Shown here: in pieces, positions 5,309 to 7,944 of the stretch
Layout of the letters: each line of letters opens with the position of its first letter
How positions within the stretch are numbered: position 1 is the stretch's first letter
NCBI GenBank assembly: GCA_002352125.1
Contig: DEHU01000314.1
Coordinates: forward strand, 266 to 8,209
Reading direction: 5' to 3'
Length of the DNA: 7,944 bases
Origin: Competibacteraceae bacterium UBA2792
GTDB taxonomy: Bacteria > Pseudomonadota > Gammaproteobacteria > Competibacterales > Competibacteraceae
The notes under the pieces: generated by a model
What the model was told of the DNA's origin: nothing
The model's input: only the letters and a program-made list of their open reading frames with translations
The model's database searches: none
Made by a program: the position numbers and the translations under genes

Positions 5309-6241
5309 ATGAGTTTCGACCGCGAGATTTTCGACGAGGCCCGGCGCGAGTTCCTTGCGCATCTGCTCTACGCCAAGGGTCACGGCCGATCGACCTGCTA
5401 CGCCTACAACGGCGATCTGGGGCTGTGGGCGGCGTGGCTGACCGAGGCGGGGAAAGACTGGCAGCGGGCGCGACCGACCGATGTGGAGCAGTTCGCCGCC
5501 TGGCAACTGCGCGAGCGTCAGGTGAGCGCCCATATCGTCAATCGTCGCCTGAGCGCGCTGAGCAGCTTCTACCGCTGGGCGTTGCGCCACGAGATTGTGG
5601 AGAACGATCCGGTCTACCTGGCCGACAAGCCGAAACGGCCGCTGCGGATTCCGGTCTGGCTGGAGCGCGAGGAGCAGGCTCAGCTCGAATCGACGATCAA
5701 GGACCGGCGCAACATCCCGATCAACATTTTCGGCGACAACAAAACCAAGATGACCGAGACGCGCCGCCGCTACGAGATGCTGTTTGGGCTGCTGTTGAAC
5801 TCGGGGTTGAGGATCAGCGAAGCCTTGGGCCTTAAAACCGCCGACGTTCGCATTCTGGACGGTCTGGCGAAGTCGGTGAGGGTGATCGGCAAGGGCGACA
5901 AAGAACGCCTAGTCCCGCTTCCGGCGCGGTTTGGTGAGGTGTTCGGGTTTTGGCTCAAGGATCGACCCCGGACCGAGTTCGTTTTCGCTCGCGCCCCCGG
6001 CCAGAAAGCGGTCTCGCGCCAGTCTGCCGGTGCCTACCTGCGGCTGATGCTGAAGAAGGCCGGCATCGACAAGAAGATTTCGCCCCACAAGCTGCGCCAC
6101 ACCTACGCCACCAATCTCCTGAACGCCGGGGCGGAGCTGGTGGACATCAAGGCCCTGCTCGGCCACGAGAGCATCAGCACGACGCAGATTTATACCAACG
6201 TGGGGCAGGAGCGGATGGAGAAGGTGGTGGGGAGGTTGTGA
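5309..6241 (+). CDS. XerC/D-type tyrosine recombinase
   Basis: The 310-aa protein has an N-terminal core-binding (SAM-like) domain at about residues 8-100 and a C-terminal catalytic domain. The full catalytic set is visible: Arg168 (NSGLRISEALGL), Lys195 (GKGDKERLVPL), His260 and Arg263 (SPHKLRHTYAT), His286 (LLGHESIS) and nucleophile Tyr295 (TTQIYT). I start it at ATG 5309 because GGAGG (5298-5302) lies 6 nt upstream; a GTG at 5279 would add ten residues but lacks such a site. Length and motifs fit Xer-like enzymes rather than large phage integrases. Beside partition and replication genes, resolving plasmid multimers is the likeliest job; integrating the element is the alternative. The short unknown gene upstream is probably in the same transcript. 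No attachment site could be identified with confidence. Confidence 0.92.
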   Translation: MSFDREIFDEARREFLAHLLYAKGHGRSTCYAYNGDLGLWAAWLTEAGKDWQRARPTDVEQFAAWQLRERQVSAHIVNRRLSALSSFYRWALRHEIVENDPVYLADKPKRPLRIPVWLEREEQAQLESTIKDRRNIPINIFGDNKTKMTETRRRYEMLFGLLLNSGLRISEALGLKTADVRILDGLAKSVRVIGKGDKERLVPLPARFGEVFGFWLKDRPRTEFVFARAPGQKAVSRQSAGAYLRLMLKKAGIDKKISPHKLRHTYATNLLNAGAELVDIKALLGHESISTTQIYTNVGQERMEKVVGRL

Positions 6242-6336
6242 GCGATCCTGCGGCTTTCCCGCCCGTCGCGGCTGATCCGCCGCCTTGTTAGGCTTTATTC
6301 ACCTTGAACTCCTCACTTCCTTGATCGAGTCACACG

Positions 6337-7938
6337 ATGACAGCATGGAACACGGATGCGCAATTAGCAGACTCAGTTGACGAGCGATTCTTGGCAACCA
6401 ATCTGCAGATTGATCAATTTCTAAATGAAGGAGTGCACGGCAAGTTTCTCTTAGTAGCGGCAAAAGGAATGGGGAAAACGCTACTTCTCAGGCATAAGCG
6501 CAAACAAATCGAGCAGTCTCATAAAGACTACTTCATCATACCGAGAAACAGTACAGCGGACTATGTGAATCCACCGAGATCCCCTTCCAAGGGGATGGTG
6601 GACCTCATGGAAATGAAAGAATTTTGGCAGGACATCTGGACACTATCAATCGCCATTTCTGTTCTTTTGAATTTCCCACACGATCTCTCCGATTCCGAGC
6701 GAGATGCTACTCTTGGTGAAGTTGGCCGTGCGGAGCTACCTGGCGAGTTAGTGAAAGAACTGTCAAGTGCATTCTCAAAAAAATACGTAATTCATCGATC
6801 CCCATCGGAGGTGCTGGATATTTTTCTACAGTGCTCTGTCAAGGCCGTGGAGCAGGTACGGTCGCATGCAATAACGATAGTTACAACGCTGGTAAGTCGC
6901 CATATCAATAGCGGTTGCGCTGTATTTATTGACAGTTTTGATCAAGCTATCAGCACGGTATTTCCGGATAACTTGAGCATTTGGTGTGATGGCCAAGCTG
7001 GCTTACTCAAGGCGGCTTGGGAGCTGTCACGGCACAATCGGCACTTAAAAATTTACACAACTATTAGACAAGAGGCATTTGCTTACTTCAACGATGCTGA
7101 GATAAACAACATCAAGGGTTCGATACTCCTCATCGAATACTCAAAAAGCGACTTGCAGGCGATTTTCTCAAAGGCTATCCTGCACTACGAAAGTATAAAA
7201 TCCATCGACGAGTTTGTTGGGCTCACGAAAATTTACAACGGTTATCTGAGAATTCATGAACCGATATTTGAATATATATATCGACACATAATTTGCGTTC
7301 CTCGATGGCTCATGGTCATCGGAGAAAAGATTTCTTCGGCTAGACAAGAGCGAGGCGTCATTGTTAATAACAGCAAGAATCGTCAACATCAGAAGTTGAT
7401 TGCAGAAATAATCAATGACGAGTCTTCGAGACAGGCCGCCATATACCTTGAAGCAGAGATGCGGCCCTTCTTCAAGGGAGACACACCTGAGCGATACATC
7501 GGCGGAGTACTAGCGCAGATTGGTTCTACAGTATTGTCGCTTGCGAATCTAATGCGGATTTCTGAGAAATTTCTGAATACTGACTGGATTGGAACGAAGC
7601 ACCCATTTTGCCTGTTGTACAATTTTGGCTTGCTTGGATACGTTGCGAGAAGTCCGTCCGGAACTGGAAATAGACAGAAATTCAAGAAACCGTATGAGTT
7701 TGAGTGGAACTGTGATGAAGTATTACCTAAAGACCCCTGTACTTACTACCTAATTCATCCATCACTTCATCATCTAATTCAAACCAAGAATTACAAATTC
7801 AAATTTAATAAAGTTAGAATAGGCGATGGTTTGCTGTGGGGAAATAAGGAAGTGGCTAAGATTCAAGACGAGAAGATTCGCATATTTATTTCGTACGCAC
7901 AAACTAATTCGGACTTGGCTGATTACTCCGTAAATTAA
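6337..7938 (+). CDS. P-loop ATPase with truncated C-terminal TIR domain
   Basis: The 533-aa product begins with an ATPase module: a Walker A-like AAKGMGKT (41-48, Ala in place of the first Gly, Lys47 and Thr48 kept), a Walker B-like CAVFIDSFDQ (194-203, Asp199 and Asp202) and KIYTTIRQEAF (238-248) in the sensor position. A helical region follows, with winged-helix-like parts near 425-485. At 513-530 KIRIFISYAQTNSDLADY is the typical opening strand and helix of a TIR domain, but a TAA ends the frame three residues later. The -1 frame from 7923 continues LLRKLSL to the window edge, so a lost base in GATT is likely and the TIR domain probably extends beyond. The ribosome-binding site is weak (GAG, 7 nt). 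The gene is AT-rich and follows the recombinase. ATPase-TIR proteins are known in phage defence, where TIR cleaves NAD; that role is inferred. Confidence 0.75.
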   Translation: MTAWNTDAQLADSVDERFLATNLQIDQFLNEGVHGKFLLVAAKGMGKTLLLRHKRKQIEQSHKDYFIIPRNSTADYVNPPRSPSKGMVDLMEMKEFWQDIWTLSIAISVLLNFPHDLSDSERDATLGEVGRAELPGELVKELSSAFSKKYVIHRSPSEVLDIFLQCSVKAVEQVRSHAITIVTTLVSRHINSGCAVFIDSFDQAISTVFPDNLSIWCDGQAGLLKAAWELSRHNRHLKIYTTIRQEAFAYFNDAEINNIKGSILLIEYSKSDLQAIFSKAILHYESIKSIDEFVGLTKIYNGYLRIHEPIFEYIYRHIICVPRWLMVIGEKISSARQERGVIVNNSKNRQHQKLIAEIINDESSRQAAIYLEAEMRPFFKGDTPERYIGGVLAQIGSTVLSLANLMRISEKFLNTDWIGTKHPFCLLYNFGLLGYVARSPSGTGNRQKFKKPYEFEWNCDEVLPKDPCTYYLIHPSLHHLIQTKNYKFKFNKVRIGDGLLWGNKEVAKIQDEKIRIFISYAQTNSDLADYSVN

Positions 7939-7944
7939 GTTTAT

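Noticed and set aside
6287..6293. GTTAGGC matching the integron attC core-site consensus GTTRRRY, with GCCTAAC at 907-913
   Set aside because: No matching inverse core and folded attC arms occur near either copy, and the flanking bases do not match; a 7-bp coincidence is expected at this length.
6242..6336. Terminator between the recombinase and the ATPase-TIR gene
   Set aside because: GCGG-CTGAT-CCGC (6268-6280) forms only a short stem and no T-run follows closely, so no terminator or clear promoter is called here.

Overview
The window looks like the maintenance region of a plasmid, or of an integrated plasmid-like element, from a GC-rich proteobacterium. The backbone genes are GC-rich and use GC-ending codons. 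They include an Xre-type repressor, a Rep-like winged-helix protein with its own translated leader, a ParA/ribbon-helix-helix partition pair and an XerC/D-type tyrosine recombinase. No rRNA, tRNA or universally conserved chromosomal gene is visible, so the host cannot be named; a gammaproteobacterium is only a guess.

Layout. Bases 1-338 are GC-rich and largely non-coding, with short direct and inverted repeats, and end in a good promoter and a palindrome in front of a small Xre regulator (339-551). A 61-aa hypothetical ORF overlaps the end of that gene, followed by what may be a decayed coding fragment. From about 890 to 1140 lies a dense control region: three consecutive palindromes, a strong hairpin, a hairpin enclosing a Shine-Dalgarno sequence, and a 31-codon leader ORF whose stop overlaps the start of the 405-aa Rep-like gene (1141-2358) as ATGA. 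A candidate antisense promoter faces the leader. The Rep-like gene carries internal direct repeats in its linker, as origin iterons sometimes do.

On the minus strand, parA (4708-4058), a ribbon-helix-helix gene (4068-3733) and an AT-rich PLD-family nuclease gene (3718-2438) form one tight operon. An ATATC-type repeat cluster sits just upstream of parA. A second cluster with the identical 16-bp core sits at 5047-5072, in front of a plus-strand pair: a 56-aa unknown protein (5102-5272) and the tyrosine recombinase (5309-6241). One DNA-binding protein may therefore govern both divergent transcription units.

The right end holds a second AT-rich gene (6337-7938), a P-loop ATPase whose C-terminus enters a TIR domain and then stops about 20 residues in. 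The -1 frame continues plausibly to the window edge, so a one-base loss is likely. The PLD nuclease and the ATPase-TIR protein look like accessory, probably defence-type cargo placed in a plasmid backbone; that role is inferred from domain types and context only.
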